Shown here: in pieces, positions 52,193-61,437 of the stretch
How the letters are laid out: every line of letters begins with the position of its first letter
How positions within the stretch are numbered: position 1 is the stretch's first letter
From: Actinomycetes bacterium
GTDB taxonomy: Bacteria; Actinomycetota; Actinomycetes; Mycobacteriales; Mycobacteriaceae
NCBI GenBank assembly: GCA_023418505.1
Contig: JAEZZR010000005.1
Span: 157,874 to 221,873 of the forward strand
Length of the DNA stretch: 64,000 bases
Direction: 5' to 3'
Program-made: the position numbers and the translations under genes
The notes under the pieces: model-generated
The model's database searches: none
What the model was told of the DNA's origin: nothing
The model's input: only the letters and a program-made list of their open reading frames with translations

Positions 52193-53221
52193 ATGCGAGG
52201 AGTACTACTTCATGGTCCCGGCGACGTTCGCGTTGAGCAGCGTCCTGATCCCAGGATCCAGGCACCAACAGATGCCATCATTAAGATCATTGCTGCCTGT
52301 GTTTGTGGTTCTGATCTGTGGCCATACCGCGCGGATTCCGGTCCGGCATCCCCGGCGCCGATGGGACACGAGTACGTGGGCGAAGTAGTCGAAGTGGGAA
52401 GCGACATTCGCAACTTGAAGGTCGGCGATACTGTTGTCGGCTCGTTTATGGCCAGCGATAATACGTGCCCTACCTGCCAGCTGGGGTACCAAAGCTGTTG
52501 TGTGAATGTCGGTCGCGTTGGCGAAAGTGGCACCCAAGCGGAATACGCTCGCATCCCACTTGCCGACGGCACCTTGGTACCCGTCCCTGCCGATGCCACT
52601 AGTGATCGGGCGACGCTAGCTTCGTTGCTCGCTTGCTCAGACGTATTTGGTACGGGTTGGTTCGCTGCCGACGCCGCTAACGTCACTGAAGGCAAAACTG
52701 TTGCGGTTATTGGTGATGGCGCAGTTGGTTTGCTCGGTGTGCTCTCTGCCAGCCAGATGGGTGCAGAACGCATTATCGTCTGTAGCCGCCATGCCGATCG
52801 GCAAGCGATGGCTAAAGAGTTTGGTGCCACACACATTATTGAAACCCGCGGTGAGGAAGCCATCGCAGAGATCAAGGATCTCACTGATGGTTTTGGCGCG
52901 GACTCGGTAATTGAGGCCGTAGGCACCCAACAGTCCATGCAGCAAGCGATGGGCGCCACCCGTCCGGGCGGACACCTTGGGTTCGTGGGCATAAGCCATG
53001 ATGTACAGATCGACGGCGCAACGCTGCTGTTCCAAACCATCCACCTACATGGTGGGCCTGCACCAGTACGGCGCTACCTCCCGGATCTAATCGATCGCGT
53101 GCTCAGTGGCAGCATCAACCCAGGCAAAGTCTTCGACAAAACCTTTGCTCTAGCTGATGCCGCGGACGCTTATAAGGCCATGGATCAACGCGAATGCATC
53201 AAGGCGATGCTGCTGCCGTAG
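52193..53221 (+). CDS. zinc-dependent alcohol dehydrogenase family protein
   Basis: The 342-residue medium-chain dehydrogenase has the catalytic zinc residues in ACVCGSD and the GHEYVGEV motif (about 35–70). Its structural-zinc loop is CPTCQLGYQSCC (about 90–101), and its NAD(P) fold is VAVIGDGAVGLLGV (about 170–183). Substrate unknown; it is typical of actinobacterial general alcohol or aldehyde dehydrogenases. It appears monocistronic and converges with the gene at 53252. Confidence 0.92.
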   Translation: MRGVLLHGPGDVRVEQRPDPRIQAPTDAIIKIIAACVCGSDLWPYRADSGPASPAPMGHEYVGEVVEVGSDIRNLKVGDTVVGSFMASDNTCPTCQLGYQSCCVNVGRVGESGTQAEYARIPLADGTLVPVPADATSDRATLASLLACSDVFGTGWFAADAANVTEGKTVAVIGDGAVGLLGVLSASQMGAERIIVCSRHADRQAMAKEFGATHIIETRGEEAIAEIKDLTDGFGADSVIEAVGTQQSMQQAMGATRPGGHLGFVGISHDVQIDGATLLFQTIHLHGGPAPVRRYLPDLIDRVLSGSINPGKVFDKTFALADAADAYKAMDQRECIKAMLLP

Positions 53222-53251
53222 GTGAAGTTCCGAAAGCCGTGGATACTCGCC

Positions 53252-53842
53252 TTAAAATCGATTGAAAAGCGGATCCATCATCGCCCGCTGTTGACGCAAG
53301 ATGATTCCCAACTCGCGCAAATCCAGTTGAGCATCACAGATCTTCCAGGCTCCACCTTCCTTACGGTAGTTAACTTCGCTTCCCGGCTGGTCAGTCCACG
53401 TAGCTTCGTTGCGCTCTTCATTCGTGAATTGCACGCTCTCTGGGGTGGCCTGAATATCTTGCTCAGTCCACTCTTCGGTTCCGAAAACTTCTGCGAACGA
53501 ACCATCATCTTCAAGCAGTTCATCTAAGAGAACCACATCATTGGGCTCCGCTTGATACGCCGAACAGAAGTACTGGTTGGCTTCTTCGAAACTATGCGCT
53601 TGGATAAATCCACGGTTTACTGCGGTGATCTCTTCAGCCAGGCTAGAGCTGGTTTCTTCCTCATTCGATTGAGTAAAGAAGAACACCGCACCCACTGCCA
53701 CCACAACGAGCAGCACCAATACACCTAGGATCGCGGCAACTGGAAAACCATTCGACTTCGATTTATCAGCAGCACCTAGCTGTTGCTCCTCGTTCGAAGG
53801 GCCTGGTGAATTTGGTGTTTGCGACTCTGGATTAACAGACAT
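53252..53842 (-). CDS. single-pass membrane protein with extracellular domain
   Basis: The 196-residue protein has a polar N-terminus of about 30 residues, a membrane helix (about 33–60, FPVAAILGVLVLLVVVAVGAVFFF), and an extracellular α/β domain (about 70–190) containing one conserved-looking Cys pair (YFCSAY; KICDAQ). This pattern fits NTF2/DUF4878-like domains that bind small ligands, but the assignment is an inference. It is the only gene between the dehydrogenase and a divergent permease, and its promoter overlaps that of the permease. Confidence 0.7.
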   Translation of the reverse strand: MSVNPESQTPNSPGPSNEEQQLGAADKSKSNGFPVAAILGVLVLLVVVAVGAVFFFTQSNEEETSSSLAEEITAVNRGFIQAHSFEEANQYFCSAYQAEPNDVVLLDELLEDDGSFAEVFGTEEWTEQDIQATPESVQFTNEERNEATWTDQPGSEVNYRKEGGAWKICDAQLDLRELGIILRQQRAMMDPLFNRF

Positions 53843-53997
53843 CGAATCCTACTGTCCTTGCCGTATATACCTGTTGCTTAAAGCAACTGGATCCGTCGTA
53901 AAGCAAAAATAAATTTAAAATAGTGTGGCCAGTTTCATCCTATCGATACCCACTTTTGGCAGCGCATATCGCTAAGGCGTGCAGTAGCATCATCGTC

Positions 53998-55437
53998 GTG
54001 GCAACTTCAGAGCAGCTTCGCGAGTCTTATCTCGAACCTCGCGATCATCCCGTACATGAAAATCCCGGCGGCTTAAAACTCCTCATCCTAGGTTTCCAGC
54101 ATGTGCTAGCCGCCTACGCGGGAGCCGTAGCTGTTCCCCTCTTCGTTGGATGGGCATTGGTCGATGCCGGAAAGATGAACCCATCCGATATTCCGCACTT
54201 AATTGCTGCGGATCTTTTTGTAGCTGGCATCGCAACCATCGTGCAGTCTGTGGGCTTCTGGCGCTTCGGTGTGCGTCTGCCGCTAATCCAGGGCTGTACT
54301 TTTTCCGCAGCTATTCCGATGGTGATGATTGGCTCGCAATACGGCGTACCGGCTATTTATGGCTCGGTGATCGCCTCTGGCATCTTTATTATGCTGTTTG
54401 CGCCGGTCTTTGCCTCGTTGCTGAAGCTTTTCCCTCCCTTGGTTACTGGCACGGTACTGCTGATCATTGGCGCGACCTTGATGCCAGTTGCTGCAGACTG
54501 GGTCGGTGGCGGTGCCGAGGTTAAAGGCACCGAGGACTACGGCACACCTCAGAATTTGGCTGTGGCGGGCTTCGTACTACTGCTGATCCTTGTGATCGAG
54601 CGTTGGGGGCCGGTATGGCTATCCCGCATCGCGGTGTTGGCTGGCATGATCGCAGGTTTGCTGATTTGTATCCCACTGGGCATGGTGGATTGGTCTAGCA
54701 CCGAAGATTCCCCCATCATCGGTATCACCACGCCGTTCTACTTCGGCCTTCCAGAGTTCGTGCTGCCTGCGATTATTGCGATGTGTATTGTTTCGCTGGT
54801 CACGATGGTGGAGGCAACCGGCGACGTAGTTGCCATTGGTGAAATCGCGGATGCCAACGTCACCGATCGCCGAATCGCCGATATGCTGCGTGCCGACGGT
54901 GCCGCAACCGTAATGGGTGGCATCTTCAACACCTTCCAATACACAGCCTTTGCCCAGAACATCGGCGTGCTGTCGATCACCGGGGTGCGTTCGCGTTGGG
55001 TTACAGCGGTAGCCGGTGCGATGTTGGCGATCCTTGGCCTGATTCCGAAGACTGCAGCCTTGGTAGCTGCCATTCCGGCGCCGGTACTTGGTGGCGCTGG
55101 CTTGGTGCTCTTCGGCATGGTGGCCGCCTCTGGTGTGCGTACGCTTTCACGGGTGAAGTTCACCGAATCCAACGTGGTGGTTGTGGCCGTGCCACTGGCA
55201 TTGGCGTTGCTGCCAGCTGTTGCGCCGGATCTGTTCACCCAAGTTCCAGATTGGGCTCAGATTTTCTTGGGCTCGGGTATTTGCATCGGTTCTGTTGCAG
55301 CGATCCTGCTGAACCTGGTGTTTAACACTGCTGACCGCGCGCCGAAGGTAGCACCGAATTCGGTTCACGACACTTTCCGCGGTGGCATTAATACTAACGA
55401 CGTGAACGACGACGGCTACGGCGATCACGTGCGGTAG
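53998..55437 (+). CDS. NCS2-family xanthine/uracil permease
   Basis: From the GTG at 53998 the product is 479 residues with about 14 membrane segments. The NCS2 signature appears near residue 20 (GFQHVLAAYAGAVAVPL) and in the QNIGVLSITGVRSRWV region. It takes up purines or pyrimidines with H+ or Na+. TAGCAT ends 7 nt before the GTG, as in other leaderless genes here. A longer frame from 53923 would add 25 residues and also has a TAAAAT box just upstream. The C-terminus is hydrophilic and Asp/Gly-rich. Confidence 0.88.
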   Translation: MATSEQLRESYLEPRDHPVHENPGGLKLLILGFQHVLAAYAGAVAVPLFVGWALVDAGKMNPSDIPHLIAADLFVAGIATIVQSVGFWRFGVRLPLIQGCTFSAAIPMVMIGSQYGVPAIYGSVIASGIFIMLFAPVFASLLKLFPPLVTGTVLLIIGATLMPVAADWVGGGAEVKGTEDYGTPQNLAVAGFVLLLILVIERWGPVWLSRIAVLAGMIAGLLICIPLGMVDWSSTEDSPIIGITTPFYFGLPEFVLPAIIAMCIVSLVTMVEATGDVVAIGEIADANVTDRRIADMLRADGAATVMGGIFNTFQYTAFAQNIGVLSITGVRSRWVTAVAGAMLAILGLIPKTAALVAAIPAPVLGGAGLVLFGMVAASGVRTLSRVKFTESNVVVVAVPLALALLPAVAPDLFTQVPDWAQIFLGSGICIGSVAAILLNLVFNTADRAPKVAPNSVHDTFRGGINTNDVNDDGYGDHVR

Positions 55438-55519
55438 TTCAGTGCCGGCTTGTTTGTGGCTCGGTTATCGCTTGGTTGCTGGAGAGCTACTAGGCGATAC
55501 CCGAGCTATTATTTTTGGG

Positions 55520-55999
55520 CTAGCGAGCTGCGGTTATTTGAATGCCTAGCTGCTCTAGGCACTTCCTTAGCTCTTCTGGATTCTGAACGGACACCATCGC
55601 GCCATTTTTCCCTTCGTTCCAACGAATATGTAGGACATCGCGACCAGAGGCGAAGAACCAAGTCCCCGGACCTCTAAAGTAGACACCAAAGACGAACTTG
55701 TAGAACACAGGAAACTCTTCTGGCGTATAAATCTTCGCGTCAGAGACCTCCTTCAATGGAACGGAGCGAAGCGTTAACCCGCATACGCCTATTTCCATCT
55801 CGGATTTCGTTACCCGTAGGTTGCTGCAGAAGAATAGGGATAGGCCTGCGAGAACTAAGAAGATAATGCCAATTATCCAATTGATCAAACTTCCATCTCG
55901 AATAATCAACCAGGCAAGCAGCAAAGATATCGCTGACCATAAAAGGCGGTAGAGTAAATCAATTCGAGAAACTGAATTGAATATAACTTCTTTCGACAT
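55520..55999 (-). CDS. two-helix membrane protein with PH-like domain
   Basis: Starting at the ATG at 55997–55999 (GAGGTG 8 nt upstream) the product is 159 residues. Two membrane helices (about 20–36 and 40–58) are followed by a small β-rich domain (VSDAKIYTPEEFPVFYKFVFGVYFRGPGTWFF). This resembles the PH-like bPH2 domains common in actinobacteria. The upstream region contains a 10-base C/G run at 56048–56057. Function unknown. Confidence 0.65.
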   Translation of the reverse strand: MSKEVIFNSVSRIDLLYRLLWSAISLLLAWLIIRDGSLINWIIGIIFLVLAGLSLFFCSNLRVTKSEMEIGVCGLTLRSVPLKEVSDAKIYTPEEFPVFYKFVFGVYFRGPGTWFFASGRDVLHIRWNEGKNGAMVSVQNPEELRKCLEQLGIQITAAR

Positions 56000-56047
56000 A
56001 GGGAACACCTCTTCGAATAATGGAATGGGATTTCGAAAACCAGGGAG

Positions 56048-56057
56048 CCCCCCCCCC
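56048..56057. repeat. 10-base poly-C/G tract upstream of a membrane gene
   Basis: Ten Cs on the plus strand (poly-G on the minus strand) lie 49 nt upstream of the minus-strand gene starting at 55999. It is in non-coding DNA between divergent genes. Slippage of such tracts can vary promoter spacing; this is an inference. Confidence 0.6.
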
Positions 56058-56153
56058 GAAGCCAGACTTAATTCGGAGGTAATTTGCACCTGTGCGTGCC
56101 GAGTGTACCCCGATCATGGCTATGATTCCTAGGGAAAACGAAAAGGAGTGCGC

Positions 56154-57077
56154 ATGAACCCGCAGATGCCCAGCAAACCCTTCTGGATCGCCTATGCACT
56201 GCTGCCGATGGCTATCATCGCGGCAACCATAGTGGGCATAATTGCATTCGTCTTCCCTGAGCTACCAGACCAGATCGCAACCCACTGGGATTTCTCGGGT
56301 AACCCGGATGACTTTTCCTCACCTGCGTCGATGCTGCTCATCGGTGGGCTAGCCCTTGGTATACCAACGCTAATTATTGCCATCTCGGCAGCTAAAACTC
56401 GATTCAACAGCCTCGGCCGTTGCGCCATCATTTTGGCCGTATTCTTCGCTGCACTGCAGATAGATGTCTTCGTACCACAGATGGGATTGCAGACAGACGA
56501 AGTGCCAGAGGCTTCACTAGGTAGCTGGCTTGGCCCAGTGGTCATGATTGCCGGATATGCACTCGCTCTTGGAGTTTCGGCAATAATGAGAAAACTTGCG
56601 CAAGACTACCAAGCGAAACACACACCTTCAGTTTCGTCTGAGGAACCGATACAGCAATGGAATATCCCTGCAGGCAAGATGGGCAAAATTTATCCAGCGT
56701 TGTGCATCATCCTGTTCCTAGCACTGATAGTGCCGTGGCCAACACTTGCTATCTTCCTACTGACATTGCTGTTCAGCATCGGATTCAACCCTTCAGCGAC
56801 TACGAAACTCTACCGAGATGCCATCGTTTTTGAATCGATGCAGCAAATGATCGTCCTGCCACTCGAACACATTAGACGCATCGAAACCAAAGAACATATA
56901 GGCTTCTGGGATGCTGGCGGTTGGGGTCTACGCTTTGACGGCGATAATTATTATATTATGCCTCGATCAGGAGAAGCCATTATTATCACCACTGAGGACA
57001 ATACAAAAATTACTTCTGTTGTTCCCGATAACCGCAGCCAAGAAATCCTAGACATGGTGAAAGAGAGAATCGAATAA
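56154..57077 (+). CDS. DUF1648-domain membrane protein with PH-like tail
   Basis: AAAGGAG lies 6 nt before the ATG at 56154. The 307-residue product begins with a DUF1648 region (PELPDQIATHWDFSGNPDDF) and about five membrane helices. It continues with two more helices near 180–215 and ends in a soluble β-rich segment (about 220–307, containing IETKEHIGFWDAGGWGLRFDGDNYYI) resembling a PH-like domain. Function unknown; it shares the PH-like end with the divergent neighbour at 55520–55999, suggesting a related role. Confidence 0.75.
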   Translation: MNPQMPSKPFWIAYALLPMAIIAATIVGIIAFVFPELPDQIATHWDFSGNPDDFSSPASMLLIGGLALGIPTLIIAISAAKTRFNSLGRCAIILAVFFAALQIDVFVPQMGLQTDEVPEASLGSWLGPVVMIAGYALALGVSAIMRKLAQDYQAKHTPSVSSEEPIQQWNIPAGKMGKIYPALCIILFLALIVPWPTLAIFLLTLLFSIGFNPSATTKLYRDAIVFESMQQMIVLPLEHIRRIETKEHIGFWDAGGWGLRFDGDNYYIMPRSGEAIIITTEDNTKITSVVPDNRSQEILDMVKERIE

Positions 57078-57102
57078 AACTAATCCGGGCATTGAATCCT
57101 GG

Positions 57103-57134
57103 AATTTTCCGCTCCTAGCTAGCGGCAAAATTCA
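57103..57134. other. 12-bp hairpin before surface protein 2
   Basis: GAATTTTCCGCT (57103–57114) pairs with AGCGG-C-AAAATTC (57122–57134), one bulged C. It may end the DUF1648 transcript or sit in the leader of the next gene; there is no T-run. Confidence 0.5.
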
Positions 57135-57146
57135 AACCTGCACTTG

Positions 57147-57154
57147 CCCCCCCC
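57147..57154. repeat. 8-base poly-C tract upstream of surface protein 2
   Basis: Eight Cs lie 61 nt upstream of the start codon of the LAKTG protein gene, in a non-coding spacer. Confidence 0.55.
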
Positions 57155-57215
57155 GGAGGCTAGGTTACTATTGTTTACCCCGCTTAATTTCCGCCTGGAA
57201 AAGACTAGGATTTCA

Positions 57216-59468
57216 ATGAAACTAAAAATCAACGCTGCAATATCTACTGCGATATTGGCAACAGCTCTGATTCCTAGCATGGCTGTCGCTCAGCCAAGCA
57301 CAAGTACCACCGCTACTTCTGCGACGTCCGCAACAACTGCAACGTCCACTACTGAAACCACCGCTGCCCAGACCATCACTGCTACGCAAACCACGGCACC
57401 GGCAACTTCTTCCACAACAACAACAGCAACAACTGCGCGCACCACAACTACCACCGCTGCGCAGTCCGATTCCGCATCTAACAGTTCCGGTTCCTCGTCG
57501 TCAGCTTCTCCGTCGCCAGCTAAAGACGAGCCCCGCTCCCCTTCGAACCTCGAGTCAGAAGCGGACGACACCGACGAAACTTCCGAAGACGCAGCCGAAG
57601 ACACAGCCGAAGTTTTCCAGTTCTCCGCGCCAATGTTCTACGCGGTAGATGCGGAAACCGGCCAAGCACTCTCCGGCGCGTGGATTACCCTGACGCAGGA
57701 AAACATGTCCACCGGCGAGACTGTCAGCTCCGGGGACAACTACCAGGTCAACAGTTCGGGCGATACTATCGCGACTGAAGTGCCGTTTAACTACCCAAGT
57801 GGCTTGGATTCGGATGGCTCGCCGGTCGATCGTTTCGTCATTACCGCCGATAAGGCTCCGATCGCCTACCAGCAAAGCAACGCCACCGGCTCGATTTACT
57901 CCACCGAAGATGGCTGGCAGTCTAGTGGAGCGATTGAGGAGATTTCGCCAAACGTCTTCGTCATGAAGTTCACCAAGCAAGATCCTGCTACACAAACCGC
58001 TGGCACTGAAGACGCACCACTTATCTCCCGCGGCTTCAACGACGCCCGGTTCGTTCTCGTCGACCGTGCCACCGGTGCACCGGTTAGTGGTTCTTTCTGG
58101 GGTGGCGAGTCTTGCTCCGCCGAAAACCCTCCGCATTGGTCTTGCGACAGCTTGGATGATTATTACTTCCCAATGGATTCGGAAGGCAAGCACCTCAGCA
58201 GTGAAATCGCGCTGGACTCGGATGTGCATCGTCGGATTGAGCTGGTGAATCGTCAGTCAGCGCCGAATTGCTCGCTAGTCACGGAGCCTGTCTACTGGCA
58301 GTACGATCTCGATACGAATCAAACTCGCGTTTACGGCGCTGGCGTCTACGAAGCAACCGATTACGGCGACACCGAATCCGGTGGACGCAAGACCTACGCA
58401 ATTCCTACCGACTGCGATCCCGCACCGGTGTGCACCGCGGACGATGCTCCCGACGTAGAAGTCGATTCGAACCCGATCCGTTTCTACGACCGCGACGAGG
58501 AACCAAACCGCTACGCCCAGAGTGGTACCAGCAGCTACCCGCACGTTTTCAAGCTCGGCCGCGACAATGCCCGCGTTATAGACGGCTCCCGCTGGCATGT
58601 TGACCTCTACTACCGTGAGCTTAACGACGACGAAGCATCGGATAACTGGATCAACGCCAACCCTGGCGGCGATGTTGTGGAAATGGGCGAAGACGGCCAG
58701 TTCTACGGCCTCGAGCTTTCCATCCCGCGAAATGCTGCTGAATACGTGGCCGTTGCACGTGAGGTGGCAGCTTCCCCTGGCTATGCCCGCAATCCGGAAA
58801 CTTTTGTGTTCCATGGCGTGCGCGCAAACAGCAATAGCGATAACACCTCCGGATCCTTCAACTGGGATGCCTATGAAGGTGCGAAGGTATCTTACGACGA
58901 GTCCTCCGGCAGCCTTACGATCGACCGCTCTACCGAAATCACCGATCCAGCTGAACAAACCCTGGTGAAGTACGGCACTTGGGCTTATGCCATTACGAAC
59001 CCAACGGCCGCGGGCGATGAGTGTGCAGCTCCTGCGGATCCAACTGATCCTTCGGAGCCGAGCAGCGATCCAAGTGACCCCGCTGATCCAAGCGATCCAA
59101 GTGACCCCGCTGATCCATCTAAGCCAGCTGATCCGTCAGATCCTGCCAAGCCATCAGATCCTGCCAAGCCATCGGATCCAAGCAAGCCATCTGAGCCCGG
59201 TAAGCCTTCCGACCCAAGCAATCCAGGCAGTGGCTCTTCCGGTAACGGTGGCAAGCCTAGTGCTTCCCCAACCCCTGGCAGTGGATCGGGATCAAATTCT
59301 GAAGCCAGCGGCTCCGGTAAATCCGATCAGCCGAAATCCAGTGGTCAAGCAAACGAGCGTGGCTCTCTTGCAAAAACTGGTGTTGCAGTCGGTAGCATGC
59401 TGATTATCGCTACATTACTGGTTGCAGTTGGTTTTTTCCTTTTGCGTCGTCGTTCGGAGGAAAGCTAA
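57216..59468 (+). CDS. LAKTG-anchored cell-surface protein 2
   Basis: The 750-residue product parallels the protein at 31707. It has a signal peptide (MKLKINAAISTAILATALIPSMAVA), a Thr/Ala/Ser-rich region of about 110 residues, and a folded region (about 135–590) with the shared motifs FYAVDAETGQAL, LVDRATGAPVSGSFWGG, NRQSAPNCSLV and DCDPAPVCTADDAPDVEVD. DPSDPADPSKP-type repeats follow (about 600–690), then LAKTG (718–722), a hydrophobic helix, and RRRSEES. The two are clear paralogs, diverged most in the repeats. AGGA lies 7 nt upstream of the ATG. A poly-C tract and a hairpin lie in its upstream region. Function is an inference (adhesion or matrix binding). Confidence 0.85.
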   Translation: MKLKINAAISTAILATALIPSMAVAQPSTSTTATSATSATTATSTTETTAAQTITATQTTAPATSSTTTTATTARTTTTTAAQSDSASNSSGSSSSASPSPAKDEPRSPSNLESEADDTDETSEDAAEDTAEVFQFSAPMFYAVDAETGQALSGAWITLTQENMSTGETVSSGDNYQVNSSGDTIATEVPFNYPSGLDSDGSPVDRFVITADKAPIAYQQSNATGSIYSTEDGWQSSGAIEEISPNVFVMKFTKQDPATQTAGTEDAPLISRGFNDARFVLVDRATGAPVSGSFWGGESCSAENPPHWSCDSLDDYYFPMDSEGKHLSSEIALDSDVHRRIELVNRQSAPNCSLVTEPVYWQYDLDTNQTRVYGAGVYEATDYGDTESGGRKTYAIPTDCDPAPVCTADDAPDVEVDSNPIRFYDRDEEPNRYAQSGTSSYPHVFKLGRDNARVIDGSRWHVDLYYRELNDDEASDNWINANPGGDVVEMGEDGQFYGLELSIPRNAAEYVAVAREVAASPGYARNPETFVFHGVRANSNSDNTSGSFNWDAYEGAKVSYDESSGSLTIDRSTEITDPAEQTLVKYGTWAYAITNPTAAGDECAAPADPTDPSEPSSDPSDPADPSDPSDPADPSKPADPSDPAKPSDPAKPSDPSKPSEPGKPSDPSNPGSGSSGNGGKPSASPTPGSGSGSNSEASGSGKSDQPKSSGQANERGSLAKTGVAVGSMLIIATLLVAVGFFLLRRRSEES

Positions 59469-59484
59469 AAGCTGTTTGCCCAGG

Positions 59485-60048
59485 TTAGGGACGTATTCCT
59501 TTGAGGTAGGTGTCGATCATCCAGTTTTGGTAATCCGGCACAATATCTTCGGTGAGCTGTGGCATCGGGCGGATCACAGCCACCAGCCCCAAGTAAAACT
59601 GCAGTGGGCTAACTTCGAAAGCGATCAAATTCTCGCTTTTCGCGCGTTCTAAAAGCCTTTCCAGCGATGCAAATATACTTTCTCGAACTGCTAAGGCCTG
59701 CTCGCTTTGCAGTAAAGGCGCCACAGCTTCACTGCTTGTGATCACCACTGCCAGAGCACCGAAGTTTAGCTCCAAAATGGCAGTGCAAAAACTCCGCAAA
59801 GCTTCCTGCGGATCTTCCTCCCATTTCTCAAGGGTGCCCGCTACAAGGCTTTCGAGGATCTGCGAATTATCATCTGCCAGCGCAAATAAGAGCTCGTCTT
59901 TAGTTGGGAAATGACGCAACAGCGTAGCGATGCCCACACCCGCCCGCGTCGCTAGCGCTCGCATGGAAAACTCCAGCCCTTGTTCCACGATCATGGCTCG
60001 CGCTGCCACCAGGATCTCCGAGCGGTTTTGTTGTGCGTCAGCACGCAT
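59485..60048 (-). CDS. TetR-family transcriptional repressor
   Basis: The 187-residue protein has an N-terminal TetR helix-turn-helix (about 10–55: ILVAARAMIVEQGLEFSMRALATRAGVGIATLLRHFPTKDELL) and a helical ligand domain. GGAGAG precedes the ATG. It is divergent from the membrane protein at 60188, its likely target, and the shared 139-bp region contains AT-rich half-sites around 60140–60165 (GGAAC … GTTCC). The stop faces surface protein 2, 16 nt away. Confidence 0.9.
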   Translation of the reverse strand: MRADAQQNRSEILVAARAMIVEQGLEFSMRALATRAGVGIATLLRHFPTKDELLFALADDNSQILESLVAGTLEKWEEDPQEALRSFCTAILELNFGALAVVITSSEAVAPLLQSEQALAVRESIFASLERLLERAKSENLIAFEVSPLQFYLGLVAVIRPMPQLTEDIVPDYQNWMIDTYLKGIRP

Positions 60049-60187
60049 AGTGTATCTCTCCCGTATTGCAGGTTCCTGGACTCATCCTAGCTAAGCAAAG
60101 CAAAGCGCTCCATTTGCGTCAAATTTAATCGGAACACTATGCTCGATTTAAATGAATCATCTCGTTCCACTTAAGGAGTGATCTTCC

Positions 60188-61186
60188 ATGGAAACCACCA
60201 ATGCCAAACAGCGTCGGCTAGTCCGACTACTCTCCATTTCTGCTGCGCTGGTAGCCGCAATCGCTTTCATGCTCTTCACCTTCATTGCACCCATGATGAA
60301 CTCCGGCGCCAACGACCTTCCCCTAGCCGTCGCCGGCCCCGACCCAATGGTGTCCCAAATCGAAAACCAACTGGAACAACAAGCACCAGGCAGCTTTGAA
60401 GTAATTAAAGCTGACGACGAATCTGCCGTACGCGATCAAATCATGAACCGCGAAGCAATTGGTGGCATCGTCCTGTCACCTGCAGAAACTAAAGTTCTTG
60501 TTGCAGGCGCGGCGGGATCTCCTTACAAGCCGATGCTGACGCAAATGGCGAACTCCATGCAGATGCAAGCCCAAGCTCAACAGGTCGAACTCAATGTCGT
60601 GGTTGAAGATGTAGCACCTCTCAGTGAGGACGATCCTCAAGGCGCCGGCCTATCACTGCTGGCACTACCGCTAGCTTTCGGCGGAATGGCTTCGGGGATT
60701 GCACTATCGCGCATCACTAAACGACGTCTTTCCGATCAGCTGCTCGGTGTAGCCGTCGTTTCCATCATCGGTGGCTTGGTTGCAGCAGGCATTCTCTACG
60801 GCTACGGAATTATTCCAGGCAGCTATCTTCAAATTGCCGCTGCGTTTGCTTTCGGTATCGCTGCAATTTCTCTGACAGTGCAAGCTCTTGATTCCGCACT
60901 GCCTGGCTTTGCCGGTATCGGTATTGCAGCAATCCTGATGGTATTCGTAGCGAATCCACTGTCTGGCATTGCCACCGGCCCCGCGTGGCTGCCGGCACCG
61001 TGGGGCACTATCGGCCAGACGCTGCCAATTGGCGCTACCGGAACTCTGATCAGAAACCTAGCCTTCTTCGATGCAAATGCTATTGCTACTCCACTGATCG
61101 TATTGGGTACTTGGTTCGCAGTCGCATTGATCATCCTTTGCGCAATGCATTTCGCTCGCAAATCACAGCAGCTAACGCGGGCTTGA
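60188..61186 (+). CDS. YhgE/ABC-2-like membrane protein
   Basis: AAGGAG lies upstream of the ATG at 60188. The 332-residue product has one N-terminal helix (about 14–36), an extracellular domain of about 125 residues (LPLAVAGPDPMVSQIENQLEQ … AIGGIVL), and five or six C-terminal helices (about 155–325). This is the layout of YhgE/Pip-type and ABC-2 permease-like exporters, often controlled by a divergent TetR, as here. There is no ATPase partner in the window, so transport activity is uncertain. Confidence 0.8.
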   Translation: METTNAKQRRLVRLLSISAALVAAIAFMLFTFIAPMMNSGANDLPLAVAGPDPMVSQIENQLEQQAPGSFEVIKADDESAVRDQIMNREAIGGIVLSPAETKVLVAGAAGSPYKPMLTQMANSMQMQAQAQQVELNVVVEDVAPLSEDDPQGAGLSLLALPLAFGGMASGIALSRITKRRLSDQLLGVAVVSIIGGLVAAGILYGYGIIPGSYLQIAAAFAFGIAAISLTVQALDSALPGFAGIGIAAILMVFVANPLSGIATGPAWLPAPWGTIGQTLPIGATGTLIRNLAFFDANAIATPLIVLGTWFAVALIILCAMHFARKSQQLTRA

Positions 61187-61437
61187 GACGCCAATTGCTA
61201 GTGCTCGTTTTCCCACATAAACAGCGGTCAAACGCACAATATCCTTTCTTATACAAGATTGCGATAAGGTAACAGCAATACCTGATTCCCTTTATACGGC
61301 TGCCTTATGTATCCCCAGAACCGTGAATCTTTTTACTGCGGTTATCTGGGGCAAAACCCATATCTGACTTCTTTTACGAAGACGCATATAAGCGGAGACG
61401 CAGAAGGTGGCCGATCAGCACAATTAAGGAGTGGTTG

